Origin: Hymenobacter sp. APR13
GTDB taxonomy: Bacteria > Bacteroidota > Bacteroidia > Cytophagales > Hymenobacteraceae
Direction: 5' to 3'
Length of the DNA stretch: 64,000 nt
Assembly: GCF_000737515.1 (NCBI RefSeq)
Contig: NZ_CP006587.1
Location: forward strand, 1,305,001 to 1,369,000
Shown here: one piece after another, positions 43,803 through 53,800 of the stretch
Numbering within the stretch: position 1 is the first letter of the stretch
Layout of the letters: each line of letters opens with the position of its first letter
Program-made: the position numbers and the translations under genes
The notes under the pieces: generated by a model
Told to the model about the DNA's origin: nothing
What the model saw: only the letters and a program-made list of their open reading frames with translations
The model's database searches: none

Positions 43803-44924
43803 TCACTTTTTCACCAACCGATACGTGGCCAGCGTGGGAAAGTGGTCGGAGTACGGAATTTCGTAGTGCACCCAGAACTCATCCACCTGCCACTCGGGGC
43901 CGGCAAACTGGTTGTCGATGCGCACGAAGGGCAGCCGGCCGTTGTAGGTGGCGCCTACGCCGTTGCCCACGGTGGCCCAGGCGTTTTGGAAACGGTCGGC
44001 CAGCTGGTCGTAGCTGTAGCTGTAGGGCAGGTCGTTGAGGTCGGCGCAGAGCAGCAGCGGATACGGGCTGCGCTCGAAGCGCTGCACCAGCGTATCCACC
44101 TGCCAGCTGCGTGCTACCAGCCCGCGCTTGAAGCGGCGCAGCAGCCCCAGCCCCTTCTTCTTCAGGCCCGACTTGCTGGAGTAGCTGTCCACGATGTCCT
44201 GCTCGTCCATGCTCATGCTCTGCAGGTGGAAGTTGAACACCCGGATGGTGTCGCCGGAGGGCAGGCGCAGGTCGGCCCACATAGCGTGGTTCTGGCTGAG
44301 CTTGCCAAACTGCACGGTGCCGCGCCGCAGCATGGGGTAGCGCGAGAAGATGGCCATGCCGAACTCAGAGCCAGCTCCGTTGGTGAGGGTCTTGGACAGA
44401 AACGCCTGCCGCCCGCTCCGCTCCCCGATGCGCTCTACGGCGTTGAACACGTTTTTCTCACGGCTCGTGGACGTGCGCGGCTCGTTGTAGAACTCCTGCA
44501 GACACACGATTTCGGCGGGGCTGTCGGCCAGCCACTGAATCATCTTTTTCGAGGAGTTCAGGTCTTTGTCGCGCAGCTGCGGATACACGTTGAAAATGCG
44601 CACGTTGGCGCTCAGCACCCGCACCCGCGGGCCGGCCGTGCTGTCGGCCGCCAGCGGGGCCAGGCGCAGCGGATGCACCGCCAGCCCCCGCTGAAAGTGC
44701 GGCCACGTGAGCACCGCTATTCCAATAGGCAACGCCGCCACCCGCCAGTTGCGCAGCACCCAGTAGAAGGCCGCCACCAGGTTGAGGGCCAGCGCCACGG
44801 GCAGCGTGAGGGCCCCGAAAGCCGCCGGCCAGAAGGTGTAGGCCGGTATCTGCACGCAGGCAATGGCCGCGAGCAGCCAGCCAATCAGGAGCAGGGTGCA
44901 GGTGAAAGCAAACGAACGACGCAC
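43803..44924 (-). CDS. membrane-anchored endonuclease/exonuclease/phosphatase family protein
   Basis: 373 residues. The first 90 contain three hydrophobic segments (FAFTCTLLLIGWLLAAIACV, FGALTLPVALALNLVAAF, AALPIGIAVLTWP). The rest is an EEP domain with its metal and catalytic residues: SANVRIFN, IVCLQEFYNE (metal Glu), FNFHLQSMSM, LLCADLNDLPYSYSY (Asp/Asn) and YSDHFPTLATY (catalytic His). The domain therefore faces one side of the inner membrane, probably the periplasm. EEP enzymes cleave phosphodiesters or phosphomonoesters, including phospholipids and nucleic acids; the substrate is unknown. A TACCTTTG box lies 40 bp upstream. Confidence 0.92.
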   Translation of the reverse strand: MRRSFAFTCTLLLIGWLLAAIACVQIPAYTFWPAAFGALTLPVALALNLVAAFYWVLRNWRVAALPIGIAVLTWPHFQRGLAVHPLRLAPLAADSTAGPRVRVLSANVRIFNVYPQLRDKDLNSSKKMIQWLADSPAEIVCLQEFYNEPRTSTSREKNVFNAVERIGERSGRQAFLSKTLTNGAGSEFGMAIFSRYPMLRRGTVQFGKLSQNHAMWADLRLPSGDTIRVFNFHLQSMSMDEQDIVDSYSSKSGLKKKGLGLLRRFKRGLVARSWQVDTLVQRFERSPYPLLLCADLNDLPYSYSYDQLADRFQNAWATVGNGVGATYNGRLPFVRIDNQFAGPEWQVDEFWVHYEIPYSDHFPTLATYRLVKK

Positions 44925-44963
44925 GGCAGAAGCAAGCCGGCTGAGTGGCCGGGGGTGAGACTA

Positions 44964-44971
44964 CAAAGGTA
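44964..44971 (-). promoter_or_regulatory. -7 promoter box of the EEP gene
   Basis: TACCTTTG on the reverse strand, an exact TAnnTTTG match 40 bp upstream of the ATG. Confidence 0.6.
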
Positions 44972-45064
44972 AGCGGAACCCGGCTAGGCTCCGGGCCCGA
45001 TTCTTGCGCACGTTTCGGGCCCTGCTTTTCGTTGTACTTTTAGTTTCTGCTTTACCACTACGCT

Positions 45065-48000
45065 ATGCTCCTTTCTACATTCCGGGTTCTTACATTCAGC
45101 ACCTTACTGGCCGCGCTGCCGGCCCTGGCTGCCCGCCCCCCGCAGGCCGTCCCGACTGAGAAGGCCTCGCTGGAATTCATCGAAAACAAAGGCCAGTGGG
45201 ACGCCGCCGCCCGCTACGGCGCCCAGCTGCCCGGCGGCCAGCTGTTCGTGGGGCCGGCCGGCTTCACCTACAGCTTCCTCGACCCCGCCGCCCTGCGCCG
45301 CCACGCCCACCACGGCACCGAAACCCTGCCCACCGCCACCGACGACAACCTGCGCGGCCACGCCTACTCGGTGTCGTTTGAGGGCGCCAGCCCCACCCCC
45401 GACCTGGCCGGCGAAGACGGCACTGCCGCGCCCTACAACTATTTCCAGGGCACCGATGCCCATCATTGGGCCAGCAACGCCCGCGGCTTCCGGCGGGTGC
45501 GCTACCAGAACCTGTACCCCGGCATCGGGGCCGTAGTCTACGAAAACACGGAGCAGCAGCTGGAATACGACTTTCTGGTGGCTCCCAACAGCAAGCCGGC
45601 CGCCATTCGGCTGCGCTACACCGGCCTCGACAAGCTCAGCCTCAGTCCTGACGGCAGCCTGCTGGTGCAGACGTCTATTGGCCACATAACCGAGCAGGCA
45701 CCTAAGGCCTGGCAAACCGACGCCCGCGGCCAGCGCGTGGCCGTGCCGTGCGCCTTCGTGCTGCAGGGCACCACGGTCAGCTTCCGGCTGGGCCAGTACG
45801 ACCGGCGCCGCCCGCTCGTCATCGACCCGACCGTTATCTTCTCGTCGTTTACCGGCTCCACGGCCGACAACTGGGGCTTCACGGCCACCTACGACGCGCA
45901 GGGCAACATGTACTCGGGCGGCGTGGTGTTTGCGGCCGGCTACCCCTCCACGCTGGGTTCGTTTCAGACCACGTTTGCCGGCGCCACCGACGTGGGCATT
46001 ATCAAATACAATACCGCCGTCAGCGGCTCCACGGCGCGCCTCTACGCCACCTACCTGGGCGGCACCAGCATGGACGCCCCCCACAGTATGGTTGTGAATC
46101 CGCGCGGTGAGCTGGTGATATTGGGCACTACCGGCTCTGCCAATTTCCCTGTTTCAACCGGCTGCTACGATACCAGCCACAACGGCGGGCCGTCCGTCAG
46201 GCCATCCAACATGAGTTCGGCCACTTATTCAAATGGCGTTGATTTGTTTATTGCCAAGCTGTCGGCCAATGGCAGCGTGCTTACCGGCAGCACCTTTCTG
46301 GGGGGGTCGGGCAGCGACGGCTACCTAGCGAGCGAGCGGCTTGGCAACTCACCGGTGGTCAACTACGGCGACCCATACCGTGGCGACGTGACCGTAGACA
46401 GCGACGGCAACGTGTATCTGGCATCCGTCACGAACAGCCTGAACTTCCCAGCCGGCACCGGCTTCCGCAGCAACTACCAGGGCGGTACCTCCGACGGCAT
46501 CGTGGCCAAGCTCTCGGCTGATCTGCGCACGCTCGTGTGGGCCACTTATTTGGGCGGCAACAGCGCCGATGCAGCGTACTCTCTGCAGGTAGACGCCACG
46601 CGCGGGGTATACGTGGCAGGCGGCACCACCAGCACCAACTTCCCCGTTACACCGGGCGGCTACCTCACCACGTTTCAGGGCGTTACGGACGGCTTCATCA
46701 CGCACCTGAACAGCACCGGCACCGCACTGTTGCAAAGCAGCTTCGCCGGCAGCTCCGCCTATGACCAAGCCTTCTTTGTGGAATTGGATGCGGCCAACAA
46801 CGCCTATCTGCTGGGCCAGACCCAGGGCAGCCTGCCCATGACGGCGGGGCTTTACGGCGTAACCAACGGCCGCCAGTTCATCCAGAAACTCAACCCTACG
46901 CTATCCAGCAGTCTGTACTACACTCGTTTCGGCAGCGGCCGCACCCTTTTCCCCGACATTTCGCTCACGGCCTTTCTGGTGGATGACTGCGAGCGAATTT
47001 ACATCAGCGGCTGGGGCGGCTCCGTCAACGACGCCGGCGGCAGCGGCACCACGTTCCTGCCCGTCACGCCCAACGCCATCCAGCCCACCACCGACGGCTC
47101 CGACTTCTACCTTGCCCAGTTCCGCCCTGGCATGACGTCTCTGGAGTACGCAACTTTCTACGGCGAGCGGGGCGGCCGTAGCGGCGAGCATGTAGACGGC
47201 GGCACCTCACGCTTCGACAAGAAAGGTGTGGTGTATCAGGCCGTATGCGGCGGCTGCGGCGGCTCGTCGGGCTTCCCGATGCCGCCGGGCGCCAACACCT
47301 ATTCCACCACTAACCGCAGCACCAACTGCAACAACGCGGCCTTCAAAATCGACTTCGGCATCATCACCGCCGACCCCGGCCCGAACCGCTACGTGTGCGT
47401 GGGCAGCGCGCCCATCACGCTAGGCGGCAGCCCCGCCGGTGGCACCTGGACCGGTCCCGGCGTCACGGCCCTGCCCGGCGGCGGCTACCAGTTCACGCCG
47501 GCTCCGGCCCGATTGGGCGTAAACGTCCTCACCTACTCGGTGGCTTCCACCGGCACTTGCGTAAGCACCCGGCCGTTGCGCGTCACGGTCACGCCGGAGC
47601 GCCCCGTTACGGTGGCTCCACTGCCGCCGCGCTGCGTCAACTCGGGCAGTGTGGCTCTCACGGCCACGCCGCTGGGCGGCACGTTTAGCGGGCCAGGTGT
47701 GTCGGGTAGCATCTTCAACCCCACCGTGGCCGGCGTTGGCACGCACACCATCCGCTACGCCATTTCCGATACGCTGGGCTGCGGCGTCGGCACCCAAACG
47801 GTGGTAGTGAGCCTGGTGCCGGAAGTGCGCGCCGGACGCGACACTATTCTGTGTGCCGACCAGATGGCTCCTTTCCAGCTTCGCGGTATGACCCCGGCCG
47901 GTGGTACCTGGAGCGGCACCGGCGTCACGCCGGGCGGCCTGTTCACGCCACCCAACACCAACAACCGCGGCGGCATTTTCCCGCTGCGCTACACTTACTC

Positions 48001-48553
48001 GCAGAACGGCTGCGAAAACGTGGCGGTCCGGACGGTGCTGCTAGCGCCCACTTCCTCGGCCAATGCCCCCCTCAACCTGCCCGTGTGCTCTGCCTCGCCG
48101 CGCTACGCCGGCCTGGCTCCTTTCAACTGCGAGTTTGAGCCTGCCCTGGCTGGTGGCACCTACGACTGGGACTTCGGCGACGGTTCACCGCACGGCACCA
48201 CCGCCAATCCCACGCACCTCTACGAGCAGCCCGGCACCTACACCGTCCGGCTGATTGCCCGCTATTCCAACTGCGTCGTCGAAACGTCCTTCTCGCCGCT
48301 GGAAGTCGGCGAAGTGCAGGTCCCCAACATCATCACCCCCAACCGCGACTCGCTCAACGACACGTTCAAGCCCCTGTTCAGCTGCAAGCCCACCCGCCTG
48401 CAGATCTTCAACCGCTGGGGTACGCTGGTCTACGAAACCCAGGACTACCACAACAACTGGGGCGGCGAAAACCTGCCCGAAGGCACCTACTACTACCTGC
48501 TGCGCGACACCGATAACCGCCGCGCCAAAGGCTGGGTGGAAATCACGCGGTGA
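45065..48553 (+). CDS. large T9SS cargo protein with DUF7948/SBBP-type propeller, PKD and type B sorting domain
   Basis: 1162 residues with a signal peptide (MLLSTFRVLTFSTLLAALPALAA). About 35-265 is the N-terminal domain common to SBBP-repeat proteins (EFIENKGQWDAAARYGAQLP, VRYQNLYPGIGAVVYE). About 265-760 holds SBBP-like beta-propeller repeats built on ATYLGG and DGFI/DGIVAKLS units. Three Ig-like repeats follow (about 785-1010, GPNRYVCVGSAPITLGGSPA, GGTWTGPGV repeated), then a PKD domain (YDWDFGDGSPHGTTANPTH). The end is a gliding-motility/T9SS type B domain (VPNIITPNRDSLNDTFKP, LQIFNRWGTLVYE, LPEGTYYYLLRD). It should be exported and held at the surface as an adhesin or structural protein. 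A TACTTTTA box at 45035 may be the promoter. Confidence 0.93.
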   Translation: MLLSTFRVLTFSTLLAALPALAARPPQAVPTEKASLEFIENKGQWDAAARYGAQLPGGQLFVGPAGFTYSFLDPAALRRHAHHGTETLPTATDDNLRGHAYSVSFEGASPTPDLAGEDGTAAPYNYFQGTDAHHWASNARGFRRVRYQNLYPGIGAVVYENTEQQLEYDFLVAPNSKPAAIRLRYTGLDKLSLSPDGSLLVQTSIGHITEQAPKAWQTDARGQRVAVPCAFVLQGTTVSFRLGQYDRRRPLVIDPTVIFSSFTGSTADNWGFTATYDAQGNMYSGGVVFAAGYPSTLGSFQTTFAGATDVGIIKYNTAVSGSTARLYATYLGGTSMDAPHSMVVNPRGELVILGTTGSANFPVSTGCYDTSHNGGPSVRPSNMSSATYSNGVDLFIAKLSANGSVLTGSTFLGGSGSDGYLASERLGNSPVVNYGDPYRGDVTVDSDGNVYLASVTNSLNFPAGTGFRSNYQGGTSDGIVAKLSADLRTLVWATYLGGNSADAAYSLQVDATRGVYVAGGTTSTNFPVTPGGYLTTFQGVTDGFITHLNSTGTALLQSSFAGSSAYDQAFFVELDAANNAYLLGQTQGSLPMTAGLYGVTNGRQFIQKLNPTLSSSLYYTRFGSGRTLFPDISLTAFLVDDCERIYISGWGGSVNDAGGSGTTFLPVTPNAIQPTTDGSDFYLAQFRPGMTSLEYATFYGERGGRSGEHVDGGTSRFDKKGVVYQAVCGGCGGSSGFPMPPGANTYSTTNRSTNCNNAAFKIDFGIITADPGPNRYVCVGSAPITLGGSPAGGTWTGPGVTALPGGGYQFTPAPARLGVNVLTYSVASTGTCVSTRPLRVTVTPERPVTVAPLPPRCVNSGSVALTATPLGGTFSGPGVSGSIFNPTVAGVGTHTIRYAISDTLGCGVGTQTVVVSLVPEVRAGRDTILCADQMAPFQLRGMTPAGGTWSGTGVTPGGLFTPPNTNNRGGIFPLRYTYSQNGCENVAVRTVLLAPTSSANAPLNLPVCSASPRYAGLAPFNCEFEPALAGGTYDWDFGDGSPHGTTANPTHLYEQPGTYTVRLIARYSNCVVETSFSPLEVGEVQVPNIITPNRDSLNDTFKPLFSCKPTRLQIFNRWGTLVYETQDYHNNWGGENLPEGTYYYLLRDTDNRRAKGWVEITR

Positions 48554-48555
48554 AT

Positions 48556-48582
48556 TCTGGTGATGAGGTGATGAGGTGAAAA
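48556..48582. repeat. tandem GATGAGGTG repeat, left outer arm of a composite repeat
   Basis: TGGTGATGAGGTGATGAGGT right after the stop of the T9SS protein gene; complementary words (CACCTGTCACCTGTC, ACCCCATCACCT) recur at 48694-48735 beyond family A copy 6. Confidence 0.7.
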
Positions 48583-48593
48583 AGGAAGGTAGA

Positions 48594-48689
48594 ACGTCAT
48601 TCCGAGCTTGCGAGGAATCTCGCCAGCGTGGCAACCCGGGTCGTCCCAACATCAGCACGCGAGATTCCTCGCTCCGCTCGGAATGACGT
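48594..48689. repeat. family A palindromic repeat, copy 6 (CATTCCGAG sub-type)
   Basis: Arms start ACGTCATTCCGAGC and end with the complement at 48689. The left arm has lost three bases in the GCGGAG core compared with the right arm. It lies between the T9SS protein gene and rimP. Confidence 0.88.
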
Positions 48690-48766
48690 TCGGCACCTGT
48701 CACCTGTCTCGTGTCACGATTCACCCCATCACCTAGCCGCTACTTGCTTTCGGCGGTTTATCCTAG

Positions 48767-48774
48767 TATATTTG
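48767..48774 (+). promoter_or_regulatory. -7 promoter box of the rimP-nusA cluster
   Basis: TATATTTG matches TAnnTTTG, 70 bp before rimP. Confidence 0.6.
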
Positions 48775-48792
48775 CGCAGTATTCTGATTGTG

Positions 48793-48823
48793 AAGAGGGG
48801 ACGTAGCGTCCCCTCTTTCTTTT
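48793..48823 (+). terminator. terminator-like hairpin in the rimP leader (possible attenuator)
   Basis: AAGAGGGGACG-TAG-CGTCCCCTCTT, an 11-bp perfect stem followed by TCTTTT, lies between the promoter box at 48767 and the rimP ATG. In this position it can only act on the rimP-nusA transcript. Confidence 0.65.
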
Positions 48824-48843
48824 ATCACCCGGTTCAAGACCCG

Positions 48844-49314
48844 ATGAATTTCGATCAACACCGCATTGCCGAGATGCTCCAGGACAGCCTCACCGGTTTC
48901 GACCTGTTCGTGGTAGACCTGAGCGTATCCGACGCCATCCGGCCCAAAATCACCGTCACTCTTGATAGTGAGCAGGGCCTGGGCATTGATGAGTGCGCCA
49001 AAGTAAGCCGCCGGCTGGCCAAGCGCATCGACGAAGCATATGGCGAAGATGCTACCTACTCGCTGGAAGTCACTTCCCCCGGTGCCGACCAGCCCCTCAC
49101 CGACCCGCGCCAGTACACCCGGCACGTGGGCCGCACCTTCAGCCTGAAGCTGGCTGACGGCACCGAGAAAACTGGTACTCTGGAGGCCATCGAGGCCGAA
49201 GGGCTGCAGCTGGCCGAGGTGATTAAGGAGAAAAGCAAAACCAAAACGCTGCCCGCCGCACTCGTGCCGTTTGCCAGCATTACGGAAGCGCGGATCGTCA
49301 TTTCGTTTAAATAA
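48844..49314 (+). CDS. rimP: ribosome maturation factor RimP
   Basis: 156 residues from the ATG at 48844. Family features: the N-terminal alpha/beta domain with LTVTLD-like ITVTLDSEQGLGIDECAKVS and RRLAKRIDE, the conserved YSLEVTSPGADQPLTDPRQYTRHVGR, and a C-terminal Sm-like domain ending EARIVISFK. RimP assists 30S subunit maturation. The gene order rimP-nusA-infB is conserved across bacteria. The frame is open further upstream but runs through the leader hairpin and repeat. Confidence 0.95.
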   Translation: MNFDQHRIAEMLQDSLTGFDLFVVDLSVSDAIRPKITVTLDSEQGLGIDECAKVSRRLAKRIDEAYGEDATYSLEVTSPGADQPLTDPRQYTRHVGRTFSLKLADGTEKTGTLEAIEAEGLQLAEVIKEKSKTKTLPAALVPFASITEARIVISFK

Positions 49315-49415
49315 CACGGACTTAATAGCTTGTCAGACCAGCGGTTGCGTTTTTTCGTAGGAGAAAGCCAGCCCCCTTTTCTGCAGCAATTCAACAATTC
49401 AACAGTTTAAATCAG

Positions 49416-50711
49416 ATGAACAGCAACGTCCTGATTGAATCGTTTGCCGAATTCGCCCGGAGCAAAAACATCGACCGTCCCACGATGATGAGCATCCTCG
49501 AAGACGTGTTCCGGACCATGATTCGCAAAAAGTACACCGATGACGCCAACTTCGACGTCATTCTCAACGTGGACAAGGGCGACCTGGAAATCTACCGCAA
49601 CCGTGAGATTGTGGACGATGACTCGGAGGATATCTGGGACCACGACAAAATTCCGCTGGCCGAGGCGCAGAAAATCGAGCCCGACTTTGAGGTAGGCGAG
49701 CAGGTAACGGAAGAGGTGAAGCTGGAAGACTTCGGCCGCCGCGCTGTGCTCATGGCCCGCCAGACGCTGATTCAGCGCGTGAAGGACCTAGAGCGCGACC
49801 ACCTCTACCAGACCTACAAAGACCAGGTTGGTGAAATCATCGCCGGCGAAGTCTATCAGGTGTGGAGCCGCGAGGCCTTGATTCTCGATAAAGACGAAAA
49901 CGAGCTGGTGTTGCCCAAAGGCGAGCAGATCCCGAAAGACCGCTACCGCAAGGGCGACTCCGTACGGGCGGTAGTGCACAAGGTGGAAATCATCAACGGC
50001 ACGCCCAAAATCATCCTTTCGCGCGCTGCGCCGGCTTTCTTGGAGCGCTTGTTCGAGCAGGAAGTACCCGAGATTTTTGATGGCCTGATCACCATCAAAA
50101 ATATTGTGCGTGAGCCCGGCGAGCGGGCCAAAGTAGCCGTAGAAAGCTACGACGACCGTATCGACCCGGTGGGCGCCTGCGTAGGCATGAAAGGCTCCCG
50201 CATCCACGCCGTGGTGCGTGAGCTGGAAAACGAAAACATCGACGTCATCAACTACACCGACAACTTGGAGCTCTACATTGCGCGGGCCCTGTCGCCGGCC
50301 AAGCTCACGTCGATGAAGATAAACGAACAAACCGGCCGGGTTTCGGTGTTCCTCAAGCCAGACCAGGTTTCGCTGGCCATCGGCCGGGGCGGCGCCAACA
50401 TCAAGCTGGCCTCGCGGCTAGTGGGCATGGAAATCGACGTATTCCGGGATGCCGGTGATTACGAAGAGGACATTGCCCTCGATGAATTCTCGGACGAGCT
50501 GGAAGCCTGGATCATTGACGAGCTCAAGAAAATTGGCCTCGACACCGGGCGCGCCGTATTGGCCGTAAGCAAAGAAGATATCGTGCGCCGCACGGAGCTG
50601 GAAGAGGAAACTGTAGAAGACGTTTTCCGCGTCATCCGCAACGAATTTGAAGGCGAAGAAGAGAGCACCGACGAAGCAGAAACCTCCACTGCCAGCGACA
50701 ACGCGCAATGA
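49416..50711 (+). CDS. nusA: transcription termination/antitermination factor NusA
   Basis: 431 residues. An N-terminal RNA-polymerase-binding domain (SNVLIESFAEFARSKNIDRP) is followed by an S1 domain (GEIIAGEVYQVWSREALILD), KH1 (RVAVESYDDRIDPVGACVG-like region VAVESYDDRIDPVGACVGMK) and KH2 (QVSLAIGRGGANIKLASRLVG). It ends with an acidic tail (EEESTDEAETSTASD). There is no C-terminal acidic-repeat module as in Escherichia coli, which is normal for this phylum. It modulates pausing, termination and antitermination, and could act on the hairpin in its own operon leader. rimP lies 101 bp upstream. Confidence 0.96.
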   Translation: MNSNVLIESFAEFARSKNIDRPTMMSILEDVFRTMIRKKYTDDANFDVILNVDKGDLEIYRNREIVDDDSEDIWDHDKIPLAEAQKIEPDFEVGEQVTEEVKLEDFGRRAVLMARQTLIQRVKDLERDHLYQTYKDQVGEIIAGEVYQVWSREALILDKDENELVLPKGEQIPKDRYRKGDSVRAVVHKVEIINGTPKIILSRAAPAFLERLFEQEVPEIFDGLITIKNIVREPGERAKVAVESYDDRIDPVGACVGMKGSRIHAVVRELENENIDVINYTDNLELYIARALSPAKLTSMKINEQTGRVSVFLKPDQVSLAIGRGGANIKLASRLVGMEIDVFRDAGDYEEDIALDEFSDELEAWIIDELKKIGLDTGRAVLAVSKEDIVRRTELEEETVEDVFRVIRNEFEGEEESTDEAETSTASDNAQ

Positions 50712-50735
50712 GCGCGCGGGCTTCGGCCCGGCAAA

Positions 50736-50771
50736 GGTGTTAAATCGGGCCAGCCGGCCTGCTTTAACACC
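50736..50771 (+). other. inverted repeat between nusA and infB
   Basis: GGTGTTAAA (50736-50744) pairs with TTTAACACC (50763-50771), enclosing an 18-nt GC-rich loop. There is no T-run after it, so it may be an mRNA end or processing structure before the infB promoter. Confidence 0.45.
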
Positions 50772-50800
50772 ATAACACCGGCTGGCACCATTTAATATAG

Positions 50801-50808
50801 TACCTTTG
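50801..50808 (+). promoter_or_regulatory. -7 promoter box of infB
   Basis: TACCTTTG preceded by an AT-rich TTTAATATAG, 34 bp before the infB ATG; infB therefore probably has its own promoter as well as readthrough from rimP-nusA. Confidence 0.65.
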
Positions 50809-50841
50809 CACCAAGATAAGAGTATCGTTCGCGAGCATAGA

Positions 50842-53800
50842 ATGGCGGAAGCAGCAACCAAACGGCTTAGTCAGGCAGCCAAAGACCTGAACGTTGGCAT
50901 GTCCACTATAGTGGAAACACTAACGAAAAAGGGATTTCCGGTAGAAAACAAGCCCACAACCAAGCTCACTCCTGAGCAAGTAGCGTTGCTGGACAAGGAA
51001 TTCGCGTCTTCAGCCCAGGACAAGCTGGAGGCCGCTAAGCTCAGCCAGGCCAAGCGCCAAAGCGAGCTGGAAGCGGCTGCCCAGGCCCGTCCGGCCGAGC
51101 CCGTTGCCCCGAAAGCCCCGGCTCCCAAGCCCGTAGAAGCTCCTGCCCCGGCTCCGGTGGCGGCGGCTCCGGTTGCTGCGCCCGTAGCGGCCCCAACTCC
51201 AGCCCCTCAGCCTGCCGAGGAAGCACCCAAGGTGCCCGGCCTCAAGGTATTGGGCAAGCTGGAGCTGGACGCCAAAGGCCGGCCTATGGCACCCCGTCCG
51301 GCAGCTACCGCCGCTCCGGTTGCCCCTGCGTCAGTATCTCCGGCTGCTGCGCCGGCTCCCGCCCCCGCGCCAAAGCCGGTTGAAGCGCCGGCTGCTGAAG
51401 CCAAGCCAGCCCCGGCTGCTGCGCCGGCTCCCGCCCCCAAACCTGCTGAAACCCCGGCCCCTGCACCGGCTCCGGTGGCAGCCACCCCGGCTCCAGCGCC
51501 AGCAGCTCCCGAGCCTGTGAAAGCGCCGGTTGCTGAGACGCCCGCCCCGGCAGCTACTCCTAAGCCTACTGAAACGGTGGCTCCGGCCGCCCCTGCTCCG
51601 GCAACGCCTGCAGCGGCTCCTGTAGCTGCTGCTTCGGCCCCTGCCGCCGCAGCGCCGACTGAACCTACCGCCGGTACGGAAGAAGCTGCCGGTACCATCG
51701 TAGCCAAAGCCGACCAGCTGAAAGGCCTGACGGTACTGGGTAAGATTGAATTGCCGCTCGACTCGTCGCGGCGTGGTGGGCGCGGTGCCCGCCCCGTGGC
51801 CTCGTCGGATGTGCGCAAGAGCGGCTTGGCTGCTGATAAGAAGAAACGCCAGCGTCTGCCTGGTCCGGGAGGCGCTACGCAGCCCGGCTCGGCCAACCAG
51901 GGCAACCAGCAAGGTGGTGGCTACCAAGGCAACCGTCCGGTAACCGCTCCGGGCCAACGTCCTGGCGGCCCCGGCCAGCGCCCCGGCGGCCCTGGCCAGC
52001 GTCCCGGTGGTCCTGGCCAGCGTACGCAGCCTACTGTGCCGCTTACGCCCGAGCAGAACGACAAGCAGATTCAGGAGCAGATCAAGGCCACGCTGGCCAA
52101 GCTCAGCGGCGGCCGTGGTGGCAACAATAACAACCGTGCTAAGTACCGCCGCGACAAGCGGGCTGGTGTAGCCGAAGACCGCGAGGCACAGCGCGCTCAA
52201 AACGAGCTGGATGCCAAAACCCTCAAAGTAACCGAGTTCATCTCCGCCAACGACTTGGCCTCGCTGATGGACGTGTCGGTGAACGAAATTATCAAGGTTT
52301 GCCTGAACATGGGCATGTTCGTGTCCATCAACCAGCGCCTCGATGCCGAAGCCATTACCGTTATTGCCGACGAGTTCGGCTACGATGTGGAATTCCTGTC
52401 GGCTGAGGAAGAGGATACGGTGGTGGAAATCACCGACAACGAAGAGGATCTGCAGCCACGCGCTCCAATTGTGACCATCATGGGCCACGTCGACCACGGC
52501 AAGACCTCGCTGCTTGACTACATCCGCAACGCCAGCGTAGCCAAAGGTGAAGCCGGCGGTATCACGCAGCACATCGGTGCCTACGACGTGATGACCAAAT
52601 CGGGCAAGCGCGTAACGTTCCTCGATACCCCGGGTCACGAAGCCTTTACGGCCATGCGTGCCCGTGGTGCTAAGGTGACGGACTTGGCCATTATTGTGGT
52701 AGCTGCCGACGACTCGGTGATGCCGCAAACCAAGGAAGCTATCAACCACGCGCAGGCTGCTGGTGTACCAATTGTTATTGCCCTTAACAAAATCGACAAG
52801 CCTGGCGCCAACCCCGACAAAGTCCGTGAGGAACTGTCGGTGATCAACGTACTGGTAGAAGAATGGGGCGGTAAGTATCAGAGCCAGGAGGTATCGGCCA
52901 AAACCGGCCTCGGTATCGACGACCTGCTGGAGAAAGTCCTGCTGGAAGCCGAGATTCTGGAGCTGAAAGCCAACCCCGACCGCAACGCCGTGGGTACGGT
53001 TATCGAAGCCTCGCTCGACAAGGGCCGCGGCTACGTAACCACCATCCTGGTACAGACGGGCACCATGAAAGTGGGCGACATCGTGCTGGCTGGTCCGCAC
53101 TTCGGCCGCGTGAAGGCCATGACCGACCACCGCGGTAAGAAGATGAAAACCGCCGGCCCGGCTACACCGGTGCAGGTACTTGGTTTGACCGGGGCCCCGC
53201 AGGCTGGCGACAAGATCCAGGTGATGGAAACCGAGCGCGAAGCCCGCGAGCTGGCCACCCAGCGTCAGCAGCTGGCCCGCGAGCAGAGCATGCGCACCAA
53301 GAAGCACATCACCCTCGACGAGATTGGTCGCCGTCTGGCTATCGGTTCGTTCAAGGAGCTGAATGTAATTGTGAAAGGCGACGTGGACGGCTCGGTGGAA
53401 GCACTGGCCGACTCGCTGCTGAAGCTGAGCACGCCGGAAGTGGCCGTGAACATCCTCAGCAAGAGCGTGGGCGCCATCTCGGAATCCGACGTGTTGCTGG
53501 CTTCGGCCTCCGACGCCATCATTATCGGCTTCCAGGTGCGGCCGTCGCAGAGCGCCCGCAAGCTGGCCGAGCAGGAGCAGATCGACATCCGCCTCTACTC
53601 GATCATCTACAACGCCATCAACGAGGTGAAGGATGCCATGGAAGGCATGCTGGCCCCGACGGTGAAAGATGTAGTGGTAGCCAACGCCGAGATTCGTCAG
53701 GTGTTCAACATCACCAAAGTAGGCGCCATTGGTGGCTGCATGGTGACGGACGGTACCTTCACCCGCAAAACCAAAGTGCGGCTCGTTCGCAATGGCATTG

